NCBI GenBank assembly: GCA_965267435.1
Contig: OZ253960.1
Location: forward strand, 4,836,001 to 4,900,000
DNA from: JAWPMT01 sp965267435
Lineage (GTDB): Bacteria; Bacteroidota; Bacteroidia; Cytophagales; Cyclobacteriaceae
Reading direction: 5' to 3'
DNA length: 64,000 nucleotides
Positions 1 to 8,109 of this stretch are shown here, piece by piece. A model generated the notes under the pieces. It was given only the letters and a program-made list of their open reading frames with translations, was not told the DNA's origin and did no database searches. Numbering within the stretch: the stretch's first letter is position 1; every line of letters begins with the position of its first letter. The position numbers and the translations under genes are program-made.

Positions 1-632
1 GACATTATACGCTGCGGTGGAAGTACAATATCATCCACAAACTGCACAAGCAACCAGGCACTATCCTGGACTTTGGCTGTGGTACAGGAGACTTCCTGCA
101 GACCATGCAACAGAGAAATTGGCAGACCATCGGTGTAGAACCCAACGAACAAGCTGCACAAATCGCCAGGGACAAAAGCCTTGAAGTCTATCCCTCGTTG
201 TCCAAACAAAATAAGTCCAAGTACGACATTATCACTGCCTGGCACGTGCTGGAACATGTTCCAGATTTGAAAGACACGTTGAGGCGACTACGAAAAAGAC
301 TGACAGATTCTGGCTATATATTGGCAGCCTTACCTAATAATGCCTCTTTCGACGCCCAACATTATGGCGCGCATTGGGCTGGATATGACGTACCGAGACA
401 CCTTTACCATTTCACTCCAGCCTCGTTTCAATACCTCATCAACCAGACCCAGCTCAAACTGCACCAGATCATACCCATGCCCTTGGACGCGTACTACGTC
501 TCAATCCTTAGTGAAAAATATCTGCACAACAAGCAATCCATCCTTAAAGGGTTGAACATTGGTCGCCAATCCAATAAGCAAGCCAAGACCAACAAACAAT
601 ACTCCTCTTTGATCTACGTTCTCCGCAAATGA
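1..632 (+). CDS. Class I SAM-dependent methyltransferase (5' truncated by window edge)
   Basis: The reading frame is open from base 3, so the gene starts outside the window; the first in-window ATG (105) is internal. The SAM-binding motif I (LDFGCGTGDF) is encoded at 66-95, ahead of that ATG, followed by an acidic loop (VEPNEQA) and a motif IV region (YDIITAWHVLEHVPD), as in Methyltransf_11/23 enzymes. The C-terminal part has the H-Y-G-H-W-x-G-Y-D-x-P-R-H sequence common in bacterial small-molecule methyltransferases of this type. The substrate cannot be told. The stop overlaps the next start by 4 bp (ATGA), so the two are probably co-translated. From memory, a methyltransferase of this kind often follows mnmG near the origin in Bacteroidota; mnmG itself is not in view. 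Confidence 0.85.
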   Translation, partial: HYTLRWKYNIIHKLHKQPGTILDFGCGTGDFLQTMQQRNWQTIGVEPNEQAAQIARDKSLEVYPSLSKQNKSKYDIITAWHVLEHVPDLKDTLRRLRKRLTDSGYILAALPNNASFDAQHYGAHWAGYDVPRHLYHFTPASFQYLINQTQLKLHQIIPMPLDAYYVSILSEKYLHNKQSILKGLNIGRQSNKQAKTNKQYSSLIYVLRK

Positions 633-2317
633 GATCCGGCTACTTCCTACTATCACTGGCAGCACTCTACTTGCTACTTGTCACTTCACGATGTGCAAAC
701 CCCATATCCCCTGCTGGCGGACCCAAGGACACCATACCTCCAACTCTCCTTGCGGCTGAACCTGAAACCGGCACCATCCTCTACAACGAACAGACCCTAC
801 AACTCACCTTCGATGAGTTCATAAGTGCAGATAAACTTAGGAGCAATCTCATCATCACCCCTCAAACCGATACGCGCTATCAGTCTGTTGTCAAGAAGAA
901 TCGGATCACTATCACTTTCGACGAACCATTCGAGGACAGTATCACCTATACTTTCAACTTCTTCAACTCCATTACAGACATCACCGAAAAAACTCCCGCT
1001 GAGAATTTAATCATTGCTTTCAGCACAGGACCATACATTGACTCGCTTACTATCAAGGGAAAAGTCATGGACCTACTAACACAACAGCCCAGGGAATCCT
1101 ACATCGCCGCACTTTACCCCTGGAGCGATACGCTCGATTATGCCTCAGACAAACCCATGTATTTCGCCACGACCAAAGAAGATGGCACCTTCCAACTGAC
1201 TTACATCAAAGCAGGCATCTACAAACTCCTGGCATTCGAAGACAGCAACAACAACCTGCTTCTCGAATCGCAAACGGAACCACACGGATTCCTGTCAGAC
1301 TCCATCAATCTACAACAACCAGTAGATAGCCTTACCATCCAAACACTCTTGCTAGACATACGCGAGCCACAACTCATTTCCGCCCGACCCTTCGGTGCTT
1401 ACTTTCAAGCCAGGTACAACAAGCCCATCATTTCGTATACTTACACTAGCAGTGACCCTGAAATCCCACTTTACAGCCGTCTCTCTCCGGATCGCGAAAA
1501 CATTCAGTTCTATCCAAACGTCCAGGTTCTTGACAGCCTGCAGCTCATACTTCAGGCTACGGACACCACTTCCACCACCATCACTGATACTGTTTATCTC
1601 AAGTACACTCCCTCACAACTTCGACAAGAAGATCTGGTTGTAAAACTCTCACCACCCGACAAAGCCTCCTTCAGAGACTCCCTTCTAATCTCTCTTGACT
1701 TCAGCCAACCAATCACTGACTTCGATCCAAAAAGACTCCGACTTCACAACGACACCCTCCTCTCTATTTCGCCAGATACTCTCATTACAGACTGGTCTTT
1801 CGACAAGACTTCATTACAGATCTCAATACCCTGGTCCTGGCCCACATACCAAGACACGCTAACCAACACCATCCGAGCCATCAACGACACCATTCCCATT
1901 AACCCCTCATTCCTCAGCCAAGTCCAATTCACCCTTGACTCAGGCGCCTTCAAGACCGTCACAAACGACTCCACCGTTATGCTCACTCGCAGCTACACCC
2001 AATTCGATCCTGCACAAACAGGTATCATTACCTACGAAATCACACCCCCTACGTCTGATGTCATCGTCCAACTCATCACTAAGGACTACGCCACAGTTCG
2101 AGAAATCAAATATGAAGCTCAGGCGATCTTCAAAGACATTTCACCAGGTACATATGGTCTTAGAATATTGTTAGATACCAACCAGGATGGCCAATGGTCG
2201 TACGGCAATATCAATTCGAACAAAGAACCAGAGCCTGTTATTGTCTACGACGAATTCACCGAGTTACGCGCCAACTGGGAAGTAAACATCCCACCCATCA
2301 CGATAGATAACCTGTGA
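629..2317 (+). CDS. Ig-like domain lipoprotein, 562 aa
   Basis: A predicted exported lipoprotein: hydrophobic N-terminus followed by Cys22 in TSRC-ANP, a loose lipobox of the sort tolerated in Bacteroidota. Directly after it comes the GGPKDTIPPTL segment that marks the widespread Bacteroidota Ig-like (Big_5) lipoproteins, in which the proline-rich stretch leads into an Ig-like domain with paired beta strands (LTFDEFI, NLIITP, YTFNF). A carboxypeptidase-regulatory-like fold may sit near residues 140-200 (IKGKVMD, DGTFQLTYIKAGIYKLLAFEDSNNN). Role unknown, probably cell-envelope. Base use is striking: the coding strand is very rich in C and poor in G (for example 4 G against 27 C in 1861-1920), unlike + strand genes further right. 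It overlaps the upstream methyltransferase by 4 bp. Confidence 0.8.
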   Translation: MRSGYFLLSLAALYLLLVTSRCANPISPAGGPKDTIPPTLLAAEPETGTILYNEQTLQLTFDEFISADKLRSNLIITPQTDTRYQSVVKKNRITITFDEPFEDSITYTFNFFNSITDITEKTPAENLIIAFSTGPYIDSLTIKGKVMDLLTQQPRESYIAALYPWSDTLDYASDKPMYFATTKEDGTFQLTYIKAGIYKLLAFEDSNNNLLLESQTEPHGFLSDSINLQQPVDSLTIQTLLLDIREPQLISARPFGAYFQARYNKPIISYTYTSSDPEIPLYSRLSPDRENIQFYPNVQVLDSLQLILQATDTTSTTITDTVYLKYTPSQLRQEDLVVKLSPPDKASFRDSLLISLDFSQPITDFDPKRLRLHNDTLLSISPDTLITDWSFDKTSLQISIPWSWPTYQDTLTNTIRAINDTIPINPSFLSQVQFTLDSGAFKTVTNDSTVMLTRSYTQFDPAQTGIITYEITPPTSDVIVQLITKDYATVREIKYEAQAIFKDISPGTYGLRILLDTNQDGQWSYGNINSNKEPEPVIVYDEFTELRANWEVNIPPITIDNL

Positions 2318-2593
2318 ATAACAGCCCCCAACGCGGTTCATAACTCCCCGAAACTCTCAACATCTCTTGTTCATCGCCAAAAATTCCCATTCACTACGAC
2401 TTTCTCCCCATTCATCCCCAGTCCATCCTCCCTTCTACACATTCTATCGAAATCCACACCATTCCCTACACACGATCCTCTCAGATGTTAACTTCCTCAT
2501 TCCCCGACACTTCAAGTTCTCATAACTTGTTAATAATATTCCCAAGTCATCCACTCATCAACAATCGACAAATCCAAATTATCATTTGCCCAT

Positions 2594-2602
2594 TTATTCA
2601 CA
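2594..2602 (+). promoter_or_regulatory. DnaA box, perfect TTATNCACA match
   Basis: TTATTCACA matches the DnaA consensus exactly. It is followed, sharing one base, by a weaker AAATCCACA at 2602-2610, and lies next to an AT-rich run that extends to about 2670. Confidence 0.55.
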
Positions 2603-2674
2603 AATCCACAGCCCTAATAATGAAAATAGGTTATTTCAAAAAACTTTAAATTATACTTACAGTATATACCACAG

Positions 2675-2683
2675 TGTGGACAA
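2675..2683 (-). promoter_or_regulatory. DnaA box-like site, one mismatch, inverted
   Basis: On the minus strand this reads TTGTCCACA, one base away from TTATCCACA. It sits 14 bp before the start codon of the TPR gene, on the other side of the AT-rich segment from the perfect box. Confidence 0.4.
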
Positions 2684-2696
2684 CTCCCCTTTTCTT

Positions 2697-4511
2697 ATGA
2701 CTAAGCATTTCATCGCCTTCATTTTTGCGATCTCAAGTATTTCGCTGTTTGCGCAGATCGAAGAGAAGGTCCAATTGGCCAATGAATACTTCGTACAGGG
2801 CGACACTGAAAAGGCACTGAGTATTTTTTCCAATCTCGCCAAGAACAAGAAGGCGATTCCTGGTATCCATACTAATTACTTCAGTCTGTTGATGAACAGG
2901 TCTGAATTCGATGAAGCTGAGAACTACCTGGATCGAGCCATCAAAGCCTATCCTAATCTATACCAGTACAAGGTCGATCTGATCTTCTTGCTGACGACCA
3001 CTGATAGAACCTCCGATGCGCGCTCTGTTTTCAATTCCCTGAAAAAGCAACTGGCTAACAATCAGTACCAGCTCAACTTCATCGCCCAAAGCTTTGTGAC
3101 CAAGGAGCTCTTCGACTATGCCATCGATTTCCTGATGCAGGCACGTCAACTCAATGGTCGACCCGGTGCCTATGCCCTCGACCTCGCCACTGTCCATCGC
3201 CTGATGGGGGACAAGCAATCCATGGTCAACGAATATCTGTATTATGCACTGGCCAATCCCGGCAACCTGAACTACATCAAAAACATTTTTCAAAACCTCT
3301 TTGCCGAGGAAGAGGACCTCGTATTTCTGGAGCAAACGCTTATCAAGAAGATCCAGAGAGAACCGGAGCAAAAAGTCTACAGTGAGTTGCTCATCTGGAT
3401 TGAGCTGCAACGGAAAAATTTCTATGCTGCTTTTTTGCAGGCACGAGCACTAGATAAGCGATCGGGCAGACCAGGAGATGAAAGCATGCGCATCGGCCAG
3501 ATTGCTATGGACAATGGCGCATGGGAAGATGCCATCACCATCTTCGAATACGTAGTAAAAGAATTTGGTCGCCGCTCACCGAACTACGGCCGGGCACGTC
3601 AGCAGCTGATCGCCTCGAAAGAAGGTCTTGTGAAAAGCCAGTTCCCAATTGACGAACGAGCGATCCGTACGCTCACCAGTGAATATCAAAATCTCTACAA
3701 TGAGTTGGGCCCTAATGTCATCACACTAGAGGCCATGAGAAACAAAGCACTGCTTCACGCCTTTCATCTGGACGAAAGGGACGAGGCCGTCAAAATTCTC
3801 AATGATCTTCTCCGCATACCCAGAGTGAGTCCTTACCTCACCTCGAAATGCAAACTTGATCTCGGTGATATCTATCTGTTGGAAGATGAGCCATGGGAGG
3901 CCAGCTTGCTCTACTCGCAAGTCGAAAAGCAAAATGATGATTCACCGGTGGGGTACGAGGCAAAACTCCGCAATGCAAAACTCAACTATTACATAGGTGC
4001 GTTTGCCCTGGCCCTTAGTCATCTGGATATTCTCAAACAGGCGACTACCCGCGAAATCTCCAATGATGCGATATCGCTGAGTCTTTTAATCAAGAACAAC
4101 ACGATTCTCGACACGTCCGATTTTGTGATGAGGGAGTACGCAGGGGTCGAGCTCCTGATGTTTCAAAACAAATACGACTCTGCGATGCTGAGCCTGAAGC
4201 TACTAATCGAGAACAATCCCAGCCACTCAATCGTGGACGAGTGTCTTTGGTTGATGTCTACCATTCACCGTTCGCAGGGTGAGTTCACCGAGGCCATTTC
4301 TGTTTTGGATCGCATCCTGGCGGAGTACTCCTACGATATCCTCGCTGATGACGCTGCATTCCGCAAAGCGGAAATTGTCGAGCGAAGCTTGCAACAAAAG
4401 GAAGAGGCGAAACTCTTGTACAGAGAATTTCTCACAGCGTACCCAGGAAGCATCTATGCAGCGGAGGCGCGGAAACGGTTCCGCGAATTGCGCGGCGACG
4501 AGCTCTACTAG
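2697..4511 (+). CDS. Exported tetratricopeptide-repeat protein, 604 aa
   Basis: The ATG at 2697 is preferred: it is followed by a clean signal peptide (charged MTKH, hydrophobic FIAFIFAISSISLF, cleavage after AQ), whereas an in-frame TTG at 2586 would add 37 polar residues read from the origin region. After the signal come TPR-like helix pairs, clearest at residues 27-80 (A-x-EYFVQGDTEKALSIF) and in the C-terminus (QGEFTEAISVLDRILAEY; KEEAKLLYREFLTAYPGS-IYAAEARKRFRELRG), the last resembling YbgF/BamD-type repeats. Probably a periplasmic scaffold protein; partner unknown. The stop codon interlocks with that of the convergent gene on the minus strand (4508-4511). Confidence 0.8.
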   Translation: MTKHFIAFIFAISSISLFAQIEEKVQLANEYFVQGDTEKALSIFSNLAKNKKAIPGIHTNYFSLLMNRSEFDEAENYLDRAIKAYPNLYQYKVDLIFLLTTTDRTSDARSVFNSLKKQLANNQYQLNFIAQSFVTKELFDYAIDFLMQARQLNGRPGAYALDLATVHRLMGDKQSMVNEYLYYALANPGNLNYIKNIFQNLFAEEEDLVFLEQTLIKKIQREPEQKVYSELLIWIELQRKNFYAAFLQARALDKRSGRPGDESMRIGQIAMDNGAWEDAITIFEYVVKEFGRRSPNYGRARQQLIASKEGLVKSQFPIDERAIRTLTSEYQNLYNELGPNVITLEAMRNKALLHAFHLDERDEAVKILNDLLRIPRVSPYLTSKCKLDLGDIYLLEDEPWEASLLYSQVEKQNDDSPVGYEAKLRNAKLNYYIGAFALALSHLDILKQATTREISNDAISLSLLIKNNTILDTSDFVMREYAGVELLMFQNKYDSAMLSLKLLIENNPSHSIVDECLWLMSTIHRSQGEFTEAISVLDRILAEYSYDILADDAAFRKAEIVERSLQQKEEAKLLYREFLTAYPGSIYAAEARKRFRELRGDELY

Positions 4512-5065
4512 CCCAGGATCAGTCTGGGGATCGGATTGAAGATACTCGGATCCGGGCTGAAGTGCCTCTTGAAAAAATCGTCCAGAATATCGTTTGTGCT
4601 TGCAGACAATAATGGCAGCAAATCTTCGACAGCCTCATTGCTCACCATATAAGGTGGTACTTGCCTTTGGAGGGAATTGCCTTTGCAGTACGCATAAATC
4701 TGAAATTCCTTCAATTCCTTTTGGGGCTTTCCCGTGATCAGGCACTGTCCCAGGCACTCGTCGATATTGAAGTAACCCGAATTATCCAATAGAATCGTGG
4801 TGGGTCGTGGCACCACATTGGAAAAGTATTTTTCAATGGCCTCCAGCGACTTTTCCGAAAATGACTGCCGAATGACCATGGCACAATTCATGCAAATCGC
4901 GTAATCAAAAATCACGTCGGTAGCGCTGTAGCCATCATAGGTCTTCATGGCCTTCTCGATCATGTATTCGCAATCATCATCAAGTGGCCGGTCGCACTCA
5001 ACGCACCGCTTGAAGGGCTCTCCGCTGTCGAAGGAATAGAATTGGGGTGGTATTGCTTGTTGCAT
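4508..5065 (-). CDS. Conserved hypothetical protein with two CxxC pairs, 185 aa
   Basis: I do not recognise a named family. The protein has no signal peptide. Its N-terminal part carries CVEC (Cys21/24) and CMNC (Cys58/61), spaced as in a zinc-ribbon-like metal site, with a further Cys32 in between; two more cysteines (DECLGQC) follow. The rest is acidic and soluble. It is convergent with the TPR gene, the two stop codons overlapping at 4508-4511. Its 5' region shares an intergenic space of 124 bp with the divergent MarR gene. Likely a small cytoplasmic metal-binding protein; function open. Confidence 0.7.
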   Translation of the reverse strand: MQQAIPPQFYSFDSGEPFKRCVECDRPLDDDCEYMIEKAMKTYDGYSATDVIFDYAICMNCAMVIRQSFSEKSLEAIEKYFSNVVPRPTTILLDNSGYFNIDECLGQCLITGKPQKELKEFQIYAYCKGNSLQRQVPPYMVSNEAVEDLLPLLSASTNDILDDFFKRHFSPDPSIFNPIPRLILG

Positions 5066-5135
5066 GATTTGCTGACCGTAAATCTAACGGATGCCGGCTT
5101 AATGTCCATCGATAATCCATTTTAGCCAGAAATAG

Positions 5136-5147
5136 TATGCATGCATA
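5136..5147. promoter_or_regulatory. 12-bp perfect palindrome, candidate MarR operator
   Basis: TATGCATGCATA is a perfect palindrome located 12 bp upstream of the TAnnTTTG element of the marR-fadN-fadA operon, where the -33 element would lie. MarR-family dimers bind palindromes of about this size over their own promoters. A wider pair of arms, ATAGT (5132-5136) and ACTAT (5158-5162), encloses the space up to the -7 element. Confidence 0.45.
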
Positions 5148-5159
5148 ACAAAATGCGAC

Positions 5160-5167
5160 TATCTTTG
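5160..5167 (+). promoter_or_regulatory. Bacteroidota-type -7 element for the marR-fad operon
   Basis: TATCTTTG fits the TAnnTTTG consensus of the phylum's primary sigma factor. It lies 22 bp before the ATG at 5190, giving a short leader. No good TTTG -33 element is present at the usual distance; the palindrome 5136-5147 occupies that space. Confidence 0.45.
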
Positions 5168-5189
5168 ATGCCCTTGGAAGTTAGGATAT

Positions 5190-5663
5190 ATGAAAAGAGA
5201 AGACACGGTTGACTTCAACATCAAAGCAACTTGGCATGCGATTTCCCGCATGTACAATCAGTACGGAGACAAATTTGAAATAACAGCGTCCACAGGATTT
5301 GTTCTGCTCAACATCGATGTTGACAATGGAACTCCCGCGACTAAAATTGCCCCTCTGATGGGACTCGAATCACGAAGTCTCACGAGGATGCTCAAATCCA
5401 TGGAAGAGCGCAACTGGATTTATCGCAAGAAAGATCCGGAAGACGGTAGATCTGTCAGAATCTTCTTGACAGATCTGGGAAAACGTAAACGCGAAATTTC
5501 GAGGCTGTCCGTCAAAGAGTTTAATCGTCGTGTGCGAAACTTGATTTCGGACGATAAACTGCAGATCTTTTTGGAGGTGATCAATGCCATCAACGAAGTA
5601 ATCGAAGACAAAAACCATTTACACACATTTATAGAAGAACTACAATATGAAACGAGCCATTAA
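5190..5663 (+). CDS. MarR-family transcriptional regulator, 157 aa
   Basis: A winged-helix regulator of usual MarR length. The DNA-binding core is visible at about residues 47-105: GTPATKIAPLMGLESRSLTRMLKSMEERNWI (helix-turn-helix) followed by the wing KKDPEDGRSVRIFLTD and the dimerisation helix. It is the first gene of an operon with the beta-oxidation enzymes: the next gene starts 17 bp inside its 3' end. This position suggests it controls fatty-acid degradation in response to an acyl-CoA or fatty acid, comparable in role (not in sequence family) to FadR. A palindrome and a promoter element lie immediately upstream, so autoregulation is likely. Inference from context; ligand unknown. Confidence 0.88.
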   Translation: MKREDTVDFNIKATWHAISRMYNQYGDKFEITASTGFVLLNIDVDNGTPATKIAPLMGLESRSLTRMLKSMEERNWIYRKKDPEDGRSVRIFLTDLGKRKREISRLSVKEFNRRVRNLISDDKLQIFLEVINAINEVIEDKNHLHTFIEELQYETSH

Positions 5664-8049
5664 GAGAGCAGCTGTTTTGGGTTCGGGAATTATGGGTTCC
5701 CGCATCGCTTGCCACTTTGCCAATATTGGCGTCGAGGTGTTGTTGCTGGATATACCGCCCAAAGAACTCAATGAACTTGAGCAAAAGAAAGGGCTGACAC
5801 TGGATAGCAAAGCGGTAAAGAACCGAATTGTGGATCAATCTCTGCAGACGGCGATCAAATCGAAACCATCTCCGCTCTACCACAAATCACGAGCGTCATT
5901 GATCAAGACAGGCAACTTGGATGATGACCTGGCCAAAATTGCCGACTGCGATTGGGTGCTCGAGGCCATTGTGGAGAATCTAGATATCAAGAAGTCTCTC
6001 TTCGATCGTGTGGAAAAGGTTCGTAAGCCAGGAACATTGATCACGTCAAATACCTCCGGCATTCCGATCCATTTGATGCTGGATGGTAGAAGTGACGATT
6101 TTCAAAAACACTTTTGCGGTACGCACTTCTTCAATCCCCCGAGATACCTGCGCTTACTTGAGATAATCCCTACGCCAACAACAGATCCCGAGATTGTCAG
6201 CTTTCTTATGGAGTATGGAGATCTTTATCTCGGAAAAGAAACGGTGCTTTGTAAAGACACTCCCGCTTTTATCGCCAACAGGATCGGGGTATACTCGATG
6301 ATGTCGGGGATGCACGCCGTGCAAAATACGGACCTTTCGGTAGGAGAAATTGATAAGCTTACTGGTCCCATCATTGGTCGTGCCAAGTCGGCGACTTTCC
6401 GAACGTCGGATCTGGTCGGCCTCGACACCACAGTCAATGTATCCAATAATCTCTACGCTGGCCTGCCGAATGACGAGTCGCGCGATAATTTCAAATTGCC
6501 CGGTATCGTCAAGGAAATGCATGACCGTAAATGGCTTGGTGACAAGACGAAGCAGGGATTCTATAAAAAAACCGTCACACCTGAAGGAAAGAAAGAGATC
6601 CTGGAGATCGACCTGAAGACCTTTGAATACGGTCCGAAAAAGAGGTCCAAACTCGACATCCTGGAGAAAACAAAGGATGTAGAGGATCTCAAAGAGCGAC
6701 TTCGGCTGGTCATCACCGAGGAAGGTCCCATCGGAGACTTCTATCGCTCTACATTTTTTGACCTCTTCAAATACTGCACCTATCGGATTCCTGAAATTGC
6801 CGATGAACTCTATCGCATAGATCAGGCGGTATCCGCGGGATTTGCCTGGGAGATGGGCCCTTTTGCTACGTGGGATGCAATGGGCACGCAGGAGATTTTC
6901 GACCAGATGAAAGCCAATGGCATTGAGCCGGCTCCATGGGTAGGAGAAATGTTGGCGGCAGGCCATACGACCTTCTATAAATTCGAAGATGGTCGCAAGC
7001 ACTATTACGATCTTGAGACGGGTACCTACAAGGTAGTTCCCGGAACGGAGGGCTTCGTTATCCTCGATGCCTTCAAGTCCAATGGTATTGTCTGGCAAAA
7101 TGACGGCGCTACGCTATATGATGTTGGGGATGGCGTACTCAACCTGGAATTCCATACGAAGATGAATTCTATCGGCGCAGAAGTGATCGAAGGGATCAAT
7201 GCCGGAATTGATCGTGCGGAGAAGGATTTCAAAGGCCTCGTCATCGGCAATGAAGGTCAGAATTTTTCTGCCGGCGCCAATCTGGCGATGCTGTTCATGT
7301 ATGCTGTTGATCAGGAATTTGACGAGATCGATATGATGATTCGTCAGTTCCAGAATACGATGACAAGAGCGCGCTTCTCCTCTGTTCCGATCATTTCTGC
7401 TCCATCCGGTATGGCGCTGGGGGGTGGTTGTGAGCTGTCTCTACATTGTGATGGTATTCAGGCACATGCCGAAACGTACATCGGACTGGTAGAAGTCGGC
7501 GTCGGACTGATCCCCGGTGGTGGTGGCACCAAAGAGTTCACTTTGCGAGCTGCGGACGAGTACGTCAATGGTGATCCCGAATTGAACACACTCCAGGAAT
7601 ATTTCATGAACATTGCCACTGCAAAGGTCGCGACCTCTGCAGAAGAAGCCCGCGATATGAGGATCATCCGAGACTCGGATCGCATCACGCTCAACAGGTC
7701 TCGCCTTTTGGCGGATGCCAAGACCCGCGTACTGGAAATGTCGGATGCGGGATACACCCAGCCGAGTGAGCGAAAGGATATCAAAGTACAGGGCCGAACA
7801 GGACTGGCGACCTTTATGGCCGGGGTTTCAGGGATGCAGTTTGCGAACTATGCCTCTGATCACGATGCCAAAATCGCTAACAAAATCGCCTGGGTGATGA
7901 ACGGCGGCGATCTTTCACAGCCGACACTGGTTTCGGAGACTTACTTGCTCGATTTGGAAAGAGAGGCTTTTCTCAGCCTTTGCGGAGAACCAAAGACCCT
8001 CGAGCGCATACAGAGCATCTTGTTCAAAGGAAGACCTTTGAGAAACTAA
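5647..8049 (+). CDS. fadN: 3-hydroxyacyl-CoA dehydrogenase / enoyl-CoA hydratase, FadN type, 800 aa
   Basis: A bifunctional beta-oxidation enzyme with the domain order of Bacillus FadN: dehydrogenase first, hydratase last. The Rossmann motif GSGIMG is at residues 12-17; the substrate region FCGTHFFNPPRYLRLLEIIP and the C-terminal dehydrogenase domain follow. The hydratase module occupies roughly 500-720, with oxyanion-hole segments FSAGANLAM and PSGMALGGGCELSLHCD and the acidic catalytic region GLVEVGVGLIPGGGG. The length fits (FadN is about 790 residues). It overlaps marR by 17 bp and is followed after 60 bp by the thiolase, so the operon supplies hydration, oxidation and thiolysis. An acyl-CoA dehydrogenase (fadE), which completes the Bacillus operon, is not next to it here. 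Confidence 0.92.
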   Translation: MKRAIKRAAVLGSGIMGSRIACHFANIGVEVLLLDIPPKELNELEQKKGLTLDSKAVKNRIVDQSLQTAIKSKPSPLYHKSRASLIKTGNLDDDLAKIADCDWVLEAIVENLDIKKSLFDRVEKVRKPGTLITSNTSGIPIHLMLDGRSDDFQKHFCGTHFFNPPRYLRLLEIIPTPTTDPEIVSFLMEYGDLYLGKETVLCKDTPAFIANRIGVYSMMSGMHAVQNTDLSVGEIDKLTGPIIGRAKSATFRTSDLVGLDTTVNVSNNLYAGLPNDESRDNFKLPGIVKEMHDRKWLGDKTKQGFYKKTVTPEGKKEILEIDLKTFEYGPKKRSKLDILEKTKDVEDLKERLRLVITEEGPIGDFYRSTFFDLFKYCTYRIPEIADELYRIDQAVSAGFAWEMGPFATWDAMGTQEIFDQMKANGIEPAPWVGEMLAAGHTTFYKFEDGRKHYYDLETGTYKVVPGTEGFVILDAFKSNGIVWQNDGATLYDVGDGVLNLEFHTKMNSIGAEVIEGINAGIDRAEKDFKGLVIGNEGQNFSAGANLAMLFMYAVDQEFDEIDMMIRQFQNTMTRARFSSVPIISAPSGMALGGGCELSLHCDGIQAHAETYIGLVEVGVGLIPGGGGTKEFTLRAADEYVNGDPELNTLQEYFMNIATAKVATSAEEARDMRIIRDSDRITLNRSRLLADAKTRVLEMSDAGYTQPSERKDIKVQGRTGLATFMAGVSGMQFANYASDHDAKIANKIAWVMNGGDLSQPTLVSETYLLDLEREAFLSLCGEPKTLERIQSILFKGRPLRN

Positions 8050-8109
8050 GTCGAAGTGCCTTTGGGTTATATACATCAGAAATAAACGCATCAAAAAAAT
8101 AAAGCAATT

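Larger units (their letters stand above)
2318..2696. other. Candidate chromosomal replication origin (oriC)
   Basis: This 379-bp gene-free stretch has three origin-like properties. First, matches to the DnaA box TTATNCACA: a perfect one at 2594-2602 and a one-mismatch inverted one at 2675-2683, plus two weaker AAATCCACA copies at 2450-2458 and 2602-2610. Second, AT-rich segments at 2527-2541 and 2615-2670 that could be the unwinding element. Third, a sharp change in strand composition: the + strand left of here is extremely C-rich and G-poor (2401-2460 has 2 G against 27 C), while + strand genes to the right have G at or above C. C excess on the left and G excess on the right is the polarity of an origin, not a terminus. 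About two thirds of the genes to the right point away from it. dnaA is not in view, which is usual in this phylum. A cumulative GC-skew plot of the full chromosome would decide. Confidence 0.55.

Noticed and set aside
2586..2696. TTG-initiated N-terminal extension of the TPR protein
   Set aside because: Would add 37 polar residues ahead of a clear signal peptide and is read from origin-like DNA containing DnaA boxes.
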